Positions 35,870-48,132 of a DNA stretch of 64,000 nucleotides are shown piece by piece (positions within the stretch are counted from its first letter, which is position 1; every line of letters starts with the position of its first letter). Under the pieces are notes generated by a model. The model saw nothing but the letters and a program-made list of their open reading frames with translations, was not told the origin of the DNA and made no database searches. Position numbers and translations under genes: made by a program. Source of the DNA: Zingiber officinale (taxonomy: Eukaryota; Streptophyta; Magnoliopsida; Zingiberales; Zingiberaceae); the NCBI RefSeq assembly GCF_018446385.1, contig NC_056000.1, positions 80,114,688-80,178,687 of the forward strand, read 5' to 3'.

Positions 35870-38200
35870 ACGAACTGGTTCCTTTGTACAAAATTTTGTA
35901 CAAAGGTCTGAACCTTTTCCTAGCTACCATGTGTTCTTTTAAATTAAATTTTGGATCACCTGGGGAACTTAACACTTTTGATCCAAAACTTAATCTATAT
36001 GTTCTTTTAGGTTTAGACTTGGATCTCCTGCGGAACTTAACACGTTCGACCCAAATCACCTTAAGTTATTAATTCCATTAAATATTAATTTCCATAATTG
36101 GTTCCCAGTACTGACGTGGCGAGGCACACGGCCTTCTTGGATATGGGAGCAACCACCACCGACTAGACAAAACCTTTTATAAAAATATAATATTTAATTT
36201 CCTAAAATAACTTTAGGTTAACCAAAAAGAACAATCAAATCACAAGGAAAAGAAAAATCAAAAGAACACAACATCGAAAAACATATTCGAAATTCTAGAA
36301 CGTAAGTCTCTTGTATTTGGTATTATTTCCATAAATAACTAGTATGATGCGGAAAGGAAAAATTACTAGTTATACCTTGTAGAAAAACCTCTTGATCTTC
36401 TACCGTATTCCTCTTCTAACCTCGGACGTTGTGTGGGCAACTATCTACCGAGATGAGAAACCACCAACCACCTTCTTCTCCTCCAAGCAAGGTTCGGCCA
36501 CAAAGGAAAACTTCACCAAGGAGAAAAATCAAAATACTAACCAAGCTCCAAGAGATGCTAGCTTTCTCTCCTTCTTCTTCTTCTTCTCCGAGTAGTATCC
36601 GGCCACCACAAGAGCTCCAATGGAAGAGGGAGATTCGGCCACCACAAGAGGAAGAGAGGCCACACCAAGGAACAAAAGAGGGAGAGAAAACAAAAGAGGT
36701 TGTATCTCTTGAAGGCACCCTCACCCCTTCTTTTATATTCCTTGGCCTAGGCAAATTAGGGAATTTAATTACAATAAAATTTCCTCAATTTCCTTGACAT
36801 GCTTTAATTGAGAAAAATAAAACAAAATTTCTCAATTAAATCTACATTGGCCGGCCACATCAATGGGAAGCAAATTGGATAAGTTTCAATCAACAATTAA
36901 AACTTTCCTAATTTGTTTCTAGAAATTTTAAAAATAAAATTTCTCTTTAAAAATCTCTTCATGGTTGATAAAAGGAAATTTCTATAATTTTAATTTTATC
37001 AACATGTGGATAATTTTAAAAAGAAAATAAAATATCTCACCAATCTACAAATAAGGAAAGAGATTTAATCTCTTTCTTTAATCTTTTGTAGATCTTTTAC
37101 AAGAGAGATATTTTAATTTTAATTCTCTTTAATAAATTATTTCTTCCACATAATAAAAATTAAAATTAAAATCCTTTTTAATTTATTTTGGCACCCCCCA
37201 CTAGCTTGGGTTCAAGCTAGAATTGAATACTAATTATACCTAGGCCGACCCTAGCTTGTTTCCCAAGCTAGCTTGGCCGCCCTTAGGGTGGGTATAGAAG
37301 GTGGGTATAAGTGGGTATAGAACTCTATAACTAAGAGGCTACGATAGGGACCGAGAGGAGGTTTTGGTCTCCCGATAAAATTAAGCATCCGTGTTCGCCT
37401 TGAACACAACTTATTTTATCAATGATAATTCATTCCACTAGAGAACTATCATTGAACTACCGCATCAATCCCAAATTACATTTTGGGCTCCTTCTTATTA
37501 TGAGCATGTTACTCCCTATGTTTAAGATATCGAATGTCCACTAATTAAGTGAGTTACTGACAACTCATTTAATTAATATCTAAGTCCAAGAGTAGTACCA
37601 CTCAACCTTATCGTCATGTCGGACTAAGTCCACCTAGGGTTTAACATGACAATCCTTATGAGCTCCTCTTGGGACATTATCAATCTATCTCTAGGACACG
37701 GTTTCCTTCTATAATCAACAACACACACTATAAGTGATACCATTTCCCAACTTATCGGGCTTATTGATTCATCGAACTAAATCTCACCCATTGATAAATT
37801 AAAGGAATAAATACCAAATATATGTGCTTGTTATTATATTAGGATTAAGAGCACACACTTCCATAATAACCGAGGTCTTTGTTTCTTTATAAAATCAGTA
37901 TAAAAGAAACGACCTCAAATGGTCCTACTCAATACACTCTAAGTGTACTAGTGTAATTATACATCAAGATAAACTGATACCTAATTACACTACGACCTTC
38001 TAATGGTTTGTTCCTTTCCATTTTGGTCGTGAGCTACTGTTTATAATTTATAAGTTACCGATAACATTATCTTTTACATGTGACACCACATGCTATGTTA
38101 TCTACAATATAAATTAATTGAACAACTACAAACAAATGTAGATAATTTGACAAATGTGATTCTTTATTCAAGACAAATGTTTATAAAAGCTTGGGCTTTG
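35870..38200 (-). mobile_element. Foreign AT-rich segment inside gypsy copy 1, possibly a copia LTR in reverse
   Basis: Composition switches sharply from GC-rich gypsy to AT-rich at about 35875 and back at about 38200. The segment begins with a perfect 26-base palindrome (35881-35906) and has no coding domain. Read on the minus strand, its style resembles long plant copia LTR/leader sequence. The start of the gypsy 3' LTR is missing, so insertion was accompanied by deletion. Boundaries are approximate and the orientation is a guess. Confidence 0.4.
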
Positions 38201-38895
38201 GTATTGGCAGAGATGGGCAGAGAGCCGAGCAGAAGCAGCTCGATCTGCAGACCTGCGGTAGAGGGCCAGGGAATACAAAGCACAGAGGTAGGTCGGGATC
38301 GGCAGAGCTGAGCAGAAGCGGTTCGATCTACAGGCCTGCGGTAGAGGGCCAGGAAATACAAAGCATAGAGGCAGGTCGGGATCGGCAGAGTTGAGCAGAG
38401 TCAGCCCGTCTGGAAGGTAACACTTAGAGGCTAGAGTCGATCAGAAGAGGCGAGGCCGGTGCAAGTCACAATGGATCGGAGAAGCTAAGTAGTGCGGGTG
38501 CGGAGAATCTCAACGGTCCGTCGAGGATAATCATTACATTCCAATAGTGCGAGCGAAGGCGGAGGTTCCTAAAACGAAAAGATGCCCTCACAACCAGTAG
38601 CAGCCTGCCAGCTGTCCATCACTACAAGACAAAACTTATGTGCGAAGGCGGAGGTCCCTAAACAGAAAGATGCTTTCACGACGAATGGCAGTACGACAGG
38701 TGTCCGGGACTAGAGGACAAAGCCCAGCGTCTAACGTTTTCTGACAGGAGGGCAGGTCCTAAGAGAGGAGCTAAGTGTGCGCAGGGTCCTGCAGCAGCGT
38801 CAGCCACCCGTGGGAGCCGAATCACCTACGACTTTCCGTCAACGCCTAGTCCACCGCGACCAGCCTCCGTCCGACCCAGCTTCCGGACGGGATCA
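38201..38895 (+). repeat. 3' LTR remnant of gypsy copy 1
   Basis: It keeps two of the GGGCCAGG-AATACAAAGC units and the collinear LTR body, then jumps at about 38769 from AAGAGAGGAG to the GGTCCTGCAGCAGCGTCAGCC segment. That skips the TATA-bearing part present in both 5' LTRs. It ends GGGATCA before the ATATT target repeat. Confidence 0.8.
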
Positions 38896-39098
38896 ATATT
38901 GAACAATTGATATTTAGGGTAAACGGTTCAAAATCTAACCAATCGAATCAAATATATTGAAATTGATTTAATTAAAATTTTTTTTTACCCAACTTAACTT
39001 TATCAATAAAATTGAATAATCTAAATTGATATAAAATTGATTAATTAGATAGGTTACCAAATTAATCGATCAATCAATGAGTAATAAATCACTAATCC

Positions 39099-39697
39099 TG
39101 GAATAGCTGAGTTGGTTATCGCATAGATTTGTAGAATTGAGTAGAGTCGAATACTAATAAAGACTGAGGAATTATCGTCCCATGTGATCACTATTTTCGA
39201 TTACCTGATTTACTCCCTTCCAATAGTATGGAATAGTCGTGAGAACTATCGGGTATGATGAATTTTACCTTTTTTCAAAAAGATTTATAATATTTCAGTT
39301 TAATTAGATTTTAAAATCAAAATAAATTTAAAAAATTGATATGATTTTTTTGAAAAACCAAATTTCCAATTCAATCAGTTACATCGATTAATTTCCTAAT
39401 TGCAATGGTAGGTTTGCGAGAAATAAGCCGATGGAAAATTTTTTAAGAATCGGCCAATCGTCATAGGTTTGACATTACCTGACCTAATTAATCATTTTTA
39501 TTTTTAGGTTTGCGAGAAATAGATTCTGCATTTTTCATCCTAGTGCCCCCCACGACTATCTCATATCATTGGAAGAGAGTAAATTAGGAAATTGAAACTA
39601 GCTATCACATGAGAGGATAATTCCTTAGTCTTTACCGAAATTCGATCCTGACTCAATTCTATAAATTTGTTATGTAATAACTAACTCGACTATGTCA
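39099..39697. mobile_element. Inverted-repeat element upstream of glucosidase copy 2
   Basis: Counterpart of 12527-13126 with the same long inverted arms. It differs from that copy at several percent of positions. Confidence 0.7.
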
Positions 39698-40324
39698 CAT
39701 GTCTATGAGAAATAGAGTTATTTGCATATACATATAAACAATTAATTTAATTATTTATGTAAAACTAATAAGAACATATACTACATTTGATGTTAGCAAA
39801 AAGGCTAAGAAAATTATGCTTTCTCATGTCACCATTTCAAGATATTAATAGATGTTTTTCTGTTCGCGGTGCTGTCAATTCTAAGATATGCTACTAAAAT
39901 AAAAATCATAACAATGTATATATTTATATAAAAAAATAACCCAAAAATTATTAATAAATCTTAAAATTATTTTTTAGTAATAAATCTTAATATTATTTTT
40001 AGTGTAAAAAAAGAATATTAATATAATTTTATTTTGAAATTTGTCAAAATTAGTTAGTAAAGGATCTATGATTTGTAATAAGAAAGTAAGTTATATTAAA
40101 AATATAAATAAATCAGTTTTAAAATTAATGAGTTTTAAATCAAATATCATTTGATTCAAAACAAGTTTACTTATGACACTAATATTATTTTCACTAGATA
40201 AAAATATTTTTTATCTTATGATTCTTATCTTTACTAGTGAATTTTATCTATAACCTTTTTTTTACTAATGATTTTTTTATTGATTTAATTATGATCTTTA
40301 TCTCTACTCATGCTCAAGCTCCAC

Positions 40325-40331
40325 TATATAA
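40325..40331 (+). promoter_or_regulatory. TATA box of beta-glucosidase copy 2
   Basis: TATATAA, 50 bases before the ATG at 40381, as in copy 1. Confidence 0.7.
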
Positions 40332-40380
40332 ACGCACTTCCACCTGTCTTGCTGTATTGTCTCTTCGTTGCCTCTTAGGG

Positions 40381-43334
40381 ATGGATTTCCAGAGATCCCC
40401 ATTTTGCTTCTTTTCCTTCATCGTCTTCTTCCTTTTACTCTCTTTCGAGTCAAGTCAGGCTTCCAATGCTGGCCACGGTCTCAGCCGCGAGTCCTTCCCG
40501 GAGGGATTTGTGTTTGGGACAGCAGCATCTGCTTACCAAGTGGAAGGGATGGCGCTCAAAGGGGGCAGAGGACCTAGCATTTGGGACGCATTCGTTAGAA
40601 TCCCAAGTAAATTTTGATCGTTATGTTATTTCTGTTTCTTTTGCTTCGTATCCTCTTCAGATTTGTGTGGGTTAATGTTGACGTGTTGCTTAATGCTTAA
40701 AGGGGTTTTTTTTTTCTTCTTATGGTGAATGCAGATACAATTGCTGGCAACGCTACTGCTGATGTTACAGTTGATGAGTATCATCATTACAAGGTTATCC
40801 TTTCTCTTGTTCATTTCCCCCCTTTTTTCTCTCAATTGTAATTACGAGAGCAAAACAGGGGTGATTTACTACTGGTTGAATTTTAAAACAGCACCAAACT
40901 ATAACTCTGCTTTAATAATGGTTGTATCTTTGATCTTTAGTTTTAAGTTACATAAAATTATGTATTGGAGAAAGATCATCAAAAGGATCACAACGGCTGG
41001 ATACATTATAAAAAAGCATGCACGTTTTACTTTTACTTGTGTCCCTTGTACTTTTTTTGTCTGATGTGTCGTAATTTAGCTGAAGCTTGTAAGACATATG
41101 CATTTGTAATTTGTTGACATCCTAAAGAATTCAATATGTAAGATATAAGCATTTGAAATTGTTTTTCTCTCTCTTCAATTTATGACCAAATGATCAATGC
41201 AGGAAGACGTTGATATCATGAAAGATTTCAATTTCGATGCGTATCGATTCTCAATTTCTTGGAGTAGAATATTTCCAAGTAATGAATATCTCTGTGTTTT
41301 TTATTTTCTTATATTCAGTCCGAACTTTCAATTTAAGTATATTTTTCATATAAAATTTCCCATCTAGATGGAACCGGTAAAGTCAATTGGGAAGGTGTAG
41401 ATTATTACGATAAGCTAATTGATTACTTGATACAACAAGGTATGTTAAATTTTCAATTTAGCAATGAGCAATATGTTTCTCATATATATATGTCTTAAAA
41501 AATTTTGATTTGAAATAGGCATTACTCCATATGCAAATCTTTATCACTACGATCTTCCTTTGGCTCTTAATGAGGAGTACTTGGGTTGGTTAAGCCCGAA
41601 GATTGTGTAAGTTTTAAAGGTTATGAACCATGTTTTTTATATTCATTAGTAGTTGAACCTATTTGATAATTTTGTTATATTATTTGATATGTGTTTTAGG
41701 GATGCATTTGCGGACTATGCCGATTTTTGTTTTGAGAGATTTGGTGATAGAGTCAAGAATTGGTTCACCTTTAATGAGCCTAGGTGTATAGCGGCTCTTG
41801 GGTATGATGAGGGTATTCATGCCCCAGGGAGATGTACTGGTTGTAAAGCTGGGGGAAACTCAACCATTGAGCCTTATATTGCGGCACATAATCTTATCCT
41901 ATCTCATGCAAATGCAGTGAAAAGATATCGTCAAAAATATCAAGTAAGTTGTACTTTGTTCATTGAGTTATATTTGGTGAATAAAATGAAATATGATTCC
42001 TCATCCAAGATGTGTTTCTTGTATAAACTCGATTCAGAAAGAACAAAAAGGCATGATTGGAATCCTTTTGGATTTTGTATGGTATGAACCTTATACTTAC
42101 TCAGTGCAAGATAAAGCCGCAGCTCAAAGAGCTAGGGATTTCCACATTGGATGGTGAGACCTTGTTTCAGTTCATTTAATTTTTTTAAAAACATTTTTCA
42201 TGTTTGATTGAGAAATAAAATTTCAATTGTATTAAAGGATGATTTATTCATTTAATTAATTGTTTTTTCTTTGTAGGTTCCTTCACCCTCTAACTTATGG
42301 ATACTATCCAGAATCAATGCAAGTCATTGTCAAAGAAAGACTTCCTAAATTTAATGAAGAACAAGTGGAAATGGTGAAAGGTTCATACGATTATGTGGGG
42401 GTCAATCAATATACATCTTTCTATATGAAAGATGCCGGAGTAGTTGATCCGAAGCCTGTTAGCTATCAAGCTGACTGGCATGTCGAATACAAATGTTAGA
42501 TTTTCTCAAACTTTTTTTGATAATGACTCGATCAATGATATTTTATGTTATACTAATATTATTCATTTTCTGATTATCTTTTAGATGATCGAGATGGTGT
42601 GCCAATTGGTCCCCTGGTAAATTTATTTTGTATTTTTTTCACTAAATTTTATTATTATCATATCTTATGCTATACAAAACAATGTCATTTCTTTATTTTT
42701 TTTTTTTATGATACTCAACTTGAATTTCGTTAATAGTGATTAAATATTTAAGTTTAAACATGGTTTTATACAAAAGAGTAGCATTTCATAGATTGTGTTA
42801 TATAGATTTGTCTTTTGGTGATAAAGTTTGTACATCCTAGTATGATGGATTGTATTAGCATTGAATCTAAATTGTTTTTTAGGCTAATTCGTATTGGCTC
42901 TACATAGTTCCATGGGGAATCTACAAAGCCGTTACCTATGTGAAGGAAACTTACCAAAATCCCGTCATCATTCTAGCCGAGAATGGTAAATCTTATTTCA
43001 ATTTGTTTTCCAAATATCCAAATATTCATCCATCGTAACGAAGTTGTTCATCACAGGAATGGATCAGCCAGGAAATGCCACTCTTCCAGAAGTTTTGCAA
43101 GATACAACGAGAGTTAACTACTTCAAGAGTTACATAACTAACTTAAAGAGGGCTATGGATGACGGCGCTACGGTGATAGGATATTTTGCATGGTCTCTTC
43201 TCGACAACTTTGAATGGGCGTTGGGCTACACATCAAGATTTGGTATAGTATATGTAGATTTCAAGAACAAGAAGCGGTTCCCCAAGAATTCAGCTTATTG
43301 GTTCAAAAAAATTCTACAAAGGAAGTCAGATTGA
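40381..43334 (+). CDS. Beta-glucosidase, GH1 family (BGLU44-like), copy 2
   Basis: Exons: 40381-40606, 40735-40793, 41203-41278, 41368-41439, 41519-41606, 41700-41943, 42038-42153, 42277-42494, 42585-42616, 42883-42985 and 43057-43334. Splice sites and frame are intact, giving 503 residues. Against copy 1 I count six coding differences, in codons for Ala, Gly, Lys, Tyr, Val and Ser, all silent. The predicted proteins are therefore identical, with the acid/base Glu200 in TFNEP and the nucleophile Glu410 in ILAENG. The gene lies downstream of the gypsy element's 3' LTR, at about 1.5 kb from it, so its far-upstream context differs from that of copy 1. The immediate promoter is nearly the same apart from a short T-rich insertion near 40270-40285. 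Confidence 0.93.
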
Positions 43335-43390
43335 GTGATCAAGTTCAATTTAGATTAAGTTTATTGGAGTTTTCTTGTTTGGGTTTGTTT

Positions 43391-43396
43391 AATAAA
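43391..43396 (+). terminator. Polyadenylation signal of glucosidase copy 2
   Basis: AATAAA, 57 bases past the stop codon, as in copy 1. Confidence 0.6.
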
Positions 43397-43949
43397 AGCA
43401 CAATTTAAGTGAAATTTTTGTGTGCAAATTAATTCAATTTTCAATCTTTTGCAATCTTTGTACTATCCTATCGTGTAAACATTGAAGAGCATTGAGTAAG
43501 GCAAGTTGTTGGATGATCATCGATTGCAAGCGATCATCTAGCATGGGTGATCTTCCCCATTTAATATCCTTTCAAGTAAACATGCTAAAACTACTAAGCA
43601 CACCAAAAATGAATTGTTCAAATTAAAAAAATTCATACAAAATTTTAGTACAATTAAAAAAATGCATACAAAATTTTAAATATTTTAAATTACATATCAA
43701 AATATTACGGTATGAAAATTTTATAAAGGAAATCATTTTTAAATTGTTCATTTAAATAAGTGGAAAACTATTTATTTTTTCCTTCTCAAATATGTTCTGA
43801 TTCTATTAAATAAGGTGTCTTCTTCAACAGTCTCAATCCTCTGGTTCGAATCCGTAGTCAATCATATTTTCGATAAGAACAATGATAATTGAATCTATTT
43901 TTTTTCTATTATTTGACTATCTATAATAGTAATAGTACGAAAAAAACTG
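43397..43949. other. AT-rich intergenic sequence, unit 2
   Basis: No gene seen; collinear with 16799-17350. Confidence 0.5.
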
Positions 43950-44334
43950 ATGTTCAGGAATAGTGGAGTTGAGTTTCTCAACCCTTTAATCTCAATCCTC
44001 TCCCAAATCAAGAGAATGAGGAAGCGGAGAAGGAGAACATCACCTTGTGCCATTCTCGGGTGGAGGAGAACATCGCCTTGTGCCATTCTCGGGTGGGGGC
44101 CAAGAGAGCTGCTTTTGTGTCTTCGCCACCGCGGCCCCTTCCCCCAGCCGACCCCCTACCAAGAGAAATCGCATCACCCTCAGCGAACTCCAATTCCTCT
44201 CCAATACCACCTCCAAGCTATCTATGTCTGATCACTCTGTCCCTCATTCCAAGGGCAAGACAAAGATCAAGAAGAAGGCAAAGCTCGACCCGGTGGCTTT
44301 CTCCGATGAGATCAGTCCAAGCGAAAATCCCTAG
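43950..44334 (+). pseudogene. Unrecognised gene fragment, second copy
   Basis: Near-identical to 17351-17735, including the two 33-bp repeats and the KGKTKIKKKAKLDP stretch ending SPSENP. No product recognised. Confidence 0.35.
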
Positions 44335-45182
44335 ATGTGCACGTCCTATGCATCAAATATATGCTAGTACCTCATATCTATGGAGGTTTGTGGTTCAATG
44401 TTACTTTCTTGCTGGATATGTTTCGTCAGGGATTCATCTGGTTAATTTTTAGGTGGTTATTTTTTTTTTCACTGACTAAAGAAATAATGAAAATCACTCA
44501 TTAAATTATTTATCTAAATAAATATATTGTTTACTTTCCGGAACATAGCTATGAAGTATATATTACCGAGAAGTTACGACACTGACAAATAGACAAAATG
44601 TATAAAATCTGAGAGGAGTAGGAAGAGTGACACACTGACACCTACACCGTTAATAAGTTCATAATATTTCTTTAGCTCCATGGTTCCCAAGGGGATTCAA
44701 AATTATCGGGAGGTGATGAATTAATACAATAAATTAATTAATTTTAAAATATAAATAAAAAATATTGAATATTAAATTTTCAAATTATAGAATAAAAGTA
44801 TTTCATAGTTAACCCATTCAAAAGTATGGAAGTAAAATATTATTGAAATGATATTTTTATACAAACTTATTAATTATTATATAGTTATCAATTTTTTAAC
44901 CAATTCTAGTTTAGTATATAAACGATAATAAAATCTATCAAAAACTCTTCAGCAATCTCGTTAAGAACGGTTTTAACTCTTATCCCAACAATTTTTTTTT
45001 CTAAATTTCATAATTATTTAATTTTTGATTATTTATAATTATAAAAATCACAATACAAATCTAATAACAATTGTAACATCAATAATTCTCAAATATCACA
45101 ACTAGTGAATTATTTTTCCAAAATTTACTATAAATTTTTAGGTTAAAAAATTCAGACTTGAAAATGTATAAACATTATGGTC
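44335..45182. other. AT-rich spacer, unit 2
   Basis: No gene seen; collinear with 17736-18583. Confidence 0.5.
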
Positions 45183-45191
45183 CAATATTAC

Positions 45192-45362
45192 GGGGAAGGA
45201 TCTTCTGGTCCACAAATACTGGACTATTTCCTAATCTGCATTTGTATTGGTGGGAGGTAATGACCCCCACATGTTTAACATGTGGGGGCCATTGCCTCCA
45301 ACCAATCCACCTTTCCTGGTCCAACAGTGGACCAGGAAAGGTGGTCTAGAGGATCTCATCCT
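45192..45362. mobile_element. 171-bp MITE, unit 2
   Basis: Same element as 18593-18763, with both stacked hairpins. The left target repeat has one substitution (CAATATTAC at 45183-45191 against CAATATTAT at 45363-45371). Confidence 0.75.
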
Positions 45363-45579
45363 CAATATTATCGTAATTCAAATAATTGTAACCAAGGTCA
45401 ACCCTAAACTTTGAAGGGCTTGGTGAAAAAAAGGTCCTTTAAATTCAGATAAAAAATAATAAAATCGATACTATATAAATATTCATTAACAAAATACAAA
45501 CTAAAATCCATAATAATGAAAACATTATATTCCACATGGCTAATAATCAATATTATAAAAGGAAAAAGAACTATTACAA

Positions 45580-46481
45580 TTAACTATTAAAAACTGATCT
45601 TCTTGTATTTTTATCTAGAAAGTTATCAATCAATTTTTCATAATTGAGTTTATCTAAAAACTCACTCTCAATCAAAATCATAGCCAATGCATTCAATCTG
45701 GTTTGGGTCATGGTTGATCTCAAACAAGATTTCAACAACTTCAATTTAAAAAAGCTTCTTTTTGCAAATGCAACAGTCACCGGAAGAAATAGTTAATAAT
45801 ATCCTGTATACAATAAATGAATTCGGGAAACAATTTATTTGCAAAAAAAATTAGTATTTCACTTGCTGTTGTTGTTTTCTTTGGTCATATGTTGTATGAT
45901 TTTCAGTTTTTGATATAAGTCATCTCCATCCAAATCTGAAACATCTTGTCTTGTACTCTTTTTTCTTTGTAATTTTCTTTCAAGATTCTTGCAACGAGAT
46001 TTCAAGTCCTCATCAATCAATGAACTCAACTTTTCAGCAGTGAAAAGAAATCCAAAAAGATCTTCATATTCCTCATATTGCTCAAATATTTTCTTCAATG
46101 ACCCAATTGTTTGATCTACTATGTACAAAAAATAATGAACTCTAAAAGCTTCCTCTGCAGATTCTTGAGGTATTTTGGAAGACTCACATGTAACCTCATC
46201 AGAATATTTTTTTTCTTTATATTTATCTTTTTTAGGAAAACAAAATCAATCTCCATTGTTGAAGCAAGTTCTTTTGCTGTATTAATAACTTATCCAAATC
46301 CAGATTCTCTATATTCTTCAAAAGAAGCAATTAGCCCCGTAACTTTTGTCATAGCAGCGCTAATAAGCATGTTTTCATATTGTAACCCTTTACGATCAAT
46401 GTTAACTTTACCCAATATGTTATACCAAAAATCATACCCATTAAAAACTCAAAATTTCCAAGTTCAAATGTTACTAAAGAC
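45580..46481 (-). pseudogene. hAT transposase pseudogene, unit 2, C-terminal part
   Basis: The C-terminal dimerisation segment (45780-45580) is open here: TVAFAKRSFFKLKLLKSCLR, ending FNS and a stop. The middle block (46128-45859) reads IVDQTIGSLKKIFEQYEEYE. It is split from its upstream part by the solo LTR that starts at 46482. Confidence 0.8.
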
Positions 46482-48132
46482 TGTTAGGATCCTTCGTACG
46501 GAGGCTAGAGAGGGGGGTGTGAATAGCCGACCCCAAATCATCGCGTTTCTACAAAACGTGTTAGCGCAGCGGAAAATAAACACAGAAACGAAAGGGAAAG
46601 AAGACAAATCTCAAACAAACCGATGTAACGAGGTTCGGAGATAAACTCCTACTCCTCGGCGTGTCCGTAAGGTGGACGAAGCCTATCAATCCGTCGGTGG
46701 ATGAGTCCCCGGAGAACCGGCTAATAAATGCTCCTTGTGGGTGGAGAAACCTCGCCACAATACTTGTAACAACAAGAAAGGAGTACAAGGAAAGCAAGAA
46801 GCAAATACAAACAACAATATGAATGCAACACTCGCTTGCCTTCTCTGTCGATCCGAGGCGATGAAGCAGCAACAACAGCAGCAGAAGATCGACGTGGAAG
46901 CTCACGCGAAGCTTGAGCCAACGAGCTCAACAACTAGAGAAGAGGAGGAAGCAATCAAGGAAGAAGAAGAAGAACTAGAAGAGGAGGCTCGGCAGACCCT
47001 CCTTTATACTGCGGAGAAAGAAGCACGGAAGAAATCTGGCCGTTGCGTGGCAGCTGGTCTGATCGGTCGGTGGACGATCGGGGAACCGATCGGTCGCGGG
47101 CCGATCGAGGTACTCTGATCGATGCGAGGGACGATCGGGCTTCTGTTGATCGGTCCCACCGATCGGCCCCTCTTGCGCGCCTCGCTCTGGCCGGCTTGAT
47201 CGACTCGATCGGTCACGGACCGATCAGTTATCCTGATATACTACGATGTATTCGCGATCGGTCACCAGACCGATCAGAATATTCGCGGTATCACTGGATC
47301 GATCACCAAATCGATCCAGCTCATGGTTTTCGCCCAAACCAAGTCCAAACCAACATCCGGTCAACCTTGACATGTTGATTCATCATTCCTAGCATCTGGT
47401 CACTCCCTTGACCTGCTAGAATTCTCCACCAAGTGTTCGGTCAATCCCTTTGACCCACTTGGACTTTCCTCTTCGTGCCAAGTATCCGATCACTCCCTTG
47501 ATCTACTTGGACTTCCCAACACCAGATGTCCGATCACCTTTGATCCATCTGGATTTTCCCTTGCCCGGCTTCACTCACCAGGACTTTCACCTAGCTTCAC
47601 TTACTAGGGTTTTTCCCTGGCCTCACTCATCCACCCGGCTTCACTCACTAGGATTTTCACTTGGCTTCACTCACCAGGATTTCACCTGGCTTCACTCACG
47701 GGACTTCTCACCGCCCGGCTTCACTCACGGGACTTTTCCCGTGCCAAACTCCTGCTTGGACTTCCCGTGCCAAGTCTCCATACTTGGACTTTCCGTGCCA
47801 AGCTACTGCTTGGACTTTTCCGTGCCAAGTCTCCATACTTGGACTTTTCGCGTGCCAAGCTACCTGCATGGACTTTTCCCCGTGCCAAGTCTCCGTACTT
47901 GGACTTTTCCAGTGCCAAGTCTCCATACTTGGACTTTTCACCGAATCAGGTCAACCAGGTCAACCTTGACCTACGGTTGCACCAACAATCTCCCAAACAT
48001 CTATTCTTGTCAAACATCAAGAATAGAACTTCTCTTCTCGTCAAAACATCGTCAAACATCAAAATACAATTCGAGTCAGGTCAACTCGAGTCGGGTCAAC
48101 CAGGTCAACCTTGACCTAAGGTTGCACCAACA
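46482..48132 (-). mobile_element. Solo LTR of a copia-type element in the hAT pseudogene
   Basis: Starts TGTTAGGATCC and ends GCACCAACA, flanked by AAGAC on both sides (46477-46481 and 48133-48137). Unit 1 has the uninterrupted sequence. Read on the minus strand it begins TGTTGGTGCAACC and ends with the CACCCCCC-CTCTAGCC-GGATCCTAACA motif typical of SIRE/Maximus LTR ends, hence the minus orientation. The interior has arrays of CGATCGGTC-type inverted units (about 47045-47310) and CTTGGACTTTTCC-GTGCCAAG repeats (about 47745-47940). No internal retroelement sequence remains, as expected after LTR-LTR recombination. Long open frames here are repeat artefacts. Confidence 0.85.

Larger units (their letters stand above)
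26720..38895 (+). mobile_element. Tat/Retand-like Ty3-gypsy element, copy 1 (decayed, with nested insertion)
   Basis: The element starts TGATACGG and ends GGGATCA, flanked by the 5-bp duplication ATATT (26715-26719 and 38896-38900). The uninterrupted site exists at 12324-12328. Order: 5' LTR, primer-binding site, gag-protease, RT, two RNase H regions, integrase, an opposite-strand gene, a nested foreign segment (about 35870-38200) and a truncated 3' LTR. Absence of a chromodomain after integrase, the second RNase H and the antisense gene all fit the Tat lineage. Lineage naming is from family knowledge. Confidence 0.85.

Noticed and set aside
46561..46933. Minus-strand frames with Leu-rich stretches near 46.6-46.9 kb
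   Set aside because: Inside the solo LTR, without a start context or domain.
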